5,100 bases of DNA from an uncultured Clostridium sp. Lineage in GTDB: Bacteria; Bacillota; Clostridia; TANB77; CAG-508. This document shows positions 4,538 through 5,100 of this stretch, one piece after another. The DNA is taken from NCBI GenBank assembly GCA_948465625.1, contig CAOJXM010000094.1:1-5100 (forward strand). The letters run 5' to 3'. The notes below the pieces were generated by a model that saw only the letters and a program-made list of their open reading frames with translations, did not search any database and was not told where the DNA came from. The translations under genes were made by a program, and so were the position numbers. Every line of letters begins with the position of its first letter. Positions within the stretch are counted from its first letter, which is position 1.

Positions 4538-5100
4538 ATAGTTCTCTTCTTCCTTCGATTGCTTTCATTAGGGTTACTTCATCGGTATATTCTAAGTCTC
4601 CTCCTACTGGTATTCCATGTGCAATTCTAGTAACTTTGATTCCCAATGGTTTGATTAGTTTAGAAAGATACATTGCCGTTGCTTCTCCTTCTACTCTAGG
4701 GTTGGTAGCAAGTATGATTTCTTTTACGATTTCTGGATTTAGTCTTGCTAATAGTTCTTTGATTTTGATATCGTCTGGTCCAATTCCATTCATGGGAGAA
4801 ATGGAACCATGTAATACATGATATACACCTTTGTATTCATGCATTCTTTCGATTGCTATGATATCTTTTACATCTTCTACTACACAGATTAGGGATTCAT
4901 CTCTTTTGGGGTTTCCACATATGATGCATGGGTCTGTATCGGATATGTTATAGCATTTTGAACAATATTTTAAGTTGTTTTTTGCTGTTGTAATGGCATT
5001 TACGAATTCTTGTGTTTCTTCTGGTGTTGCATCTAACATATGAAAGGCTAATCGTATTGCTGTTTTGTGTCCAATGCTTGGTAGTTTTTCGAAGGCTTCT
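4536..5100 (-). CDS. recR: Recombination protein RecR (start lies beyond the right edge)
   Basis: RecR works with RecO (and RecF) to load RecA on gapped or damaged DNA in the cytoplasm. The reading frame stays open to the window end, and about 188 codons are visible of a usual 198 or so, so only the first ten or so residues are missing. At the right edge the frame encodes EAFEKLPSIGHKTAIRLAFH, the RecR helix-hairpin-helix, which is why the internal ATG at 5037-5039 is not the start. A four-cysteine zinc finger follows (CSKC and CIIC, 4917-4964). Then comes the Toprim domain from about 4892: LICVVED, the YHVLHGSISPMNGIGPDDI stretch, and ATNPRVEGEATAMYL. The end, HGIPVGGDLEYTDEVTL to EGRREL, is highly typical. 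The usual upstream partners dnaX and yaaK, if present, would lie beyond the edge. Downstream there is a terminator and a convergent gene, not the yaaL/bofA found in Bacillus. Confidence 0.96.
   Translation of the reverse strand, partial: EAFEKLPSIGHKTAIRLAFHMLDATPEETQEFVNAITTAKNNLKYCSKCYNISDTDPCIICGNPKRDESLICVVEDVKDIIAIERMHEYKGVYHVLHGSISPMNGIGPDDIKIKELLARLNPEIVKEIILATNPRVEGEATAMYLSKLIKPLGIKVTRIAHGIPVGGDLEYTDEVTLMKAIEGRREL

Noticed and set aside
5037..5039. ATG as the start of recR.
   Set aside because: The frame continues upstream and encodes the conserved helix-hairpin-helix of RecR, so this methionine is internal.

Overview
The window looks like chromosomal DNA from a low-G+C, anaerobic, endospore-forming member of the Bacillota, most likely a Clostridia-like lineage. 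The evidence is a germination pair (sleB, ypeB), a small acid-soluble spore protein gene, the start of a probable [FeFe]-hydrogenase with ferredoxin-type cysteines, strong AGGAGG-type ribosome binding sites and the standard genetic code (Trp read from TGG, TGA used as a stop). The species cannot be named from the sequence.

Layout, left to right. (1) 1-188, minus: the first 62 residues of an iron-sulfur protein, probably an [FeFe]-hydrogenase, with its own promoter at 216-244. (2) 370-696, plus: an unrecognised 108-residue membrane protein with a good sigma-A promoter. (3) A hairpin at 699-734 that can serve both directions. (4) 744-2965, minus: a spore block in the order sleB, ypeB, then an SspF-like alpha/beta-type SASP that was found by reading the minus strand. 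(5) An AT-rich divergent intergenic region (2966-3127) with T-tracts at about helical spacing. (6) 3128-4503, plus: a glycolipid glycosyltransferase of the MGDG synthase/UgtP family with an unusual hydrophobic C-terminal tail, overlapped by a 54-residue small protein. (7) A second hairpin at 4502-4537 between convergent genes. (8) 4536-5100, minus: recR, lacking only about its first ten residues at the window edge.

How the genes fit together. SleB (cortex-lytic enzyme) and YpeB (its partner) act in germination. The SASP protects spore DNA and is degraded after germination starts. All three are expected in the forespore, and their common orientation with no clear terminator between ypeB and the SASP gene suggests possible co-transcription. 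The glycosyltransferase probably makes membrane glycolipids, and its small neighbour is translationally coupled to it. RecR belongs to recombinational repair and the hydrogenase to fermentative redox balance; neither has an obvious link to the spore genes.

No stretch longer than about 200 bases lacks a gene. I see no tRNA, rRNA, CRISPR array, insertion sequence or phage gene. The window is mostly ordinary core-genome content; the most interesting points are the divergent SASP sequence, the compact TTG-started SleB, the coupled small protein and a strong base-composition asymmetry between the two strands.
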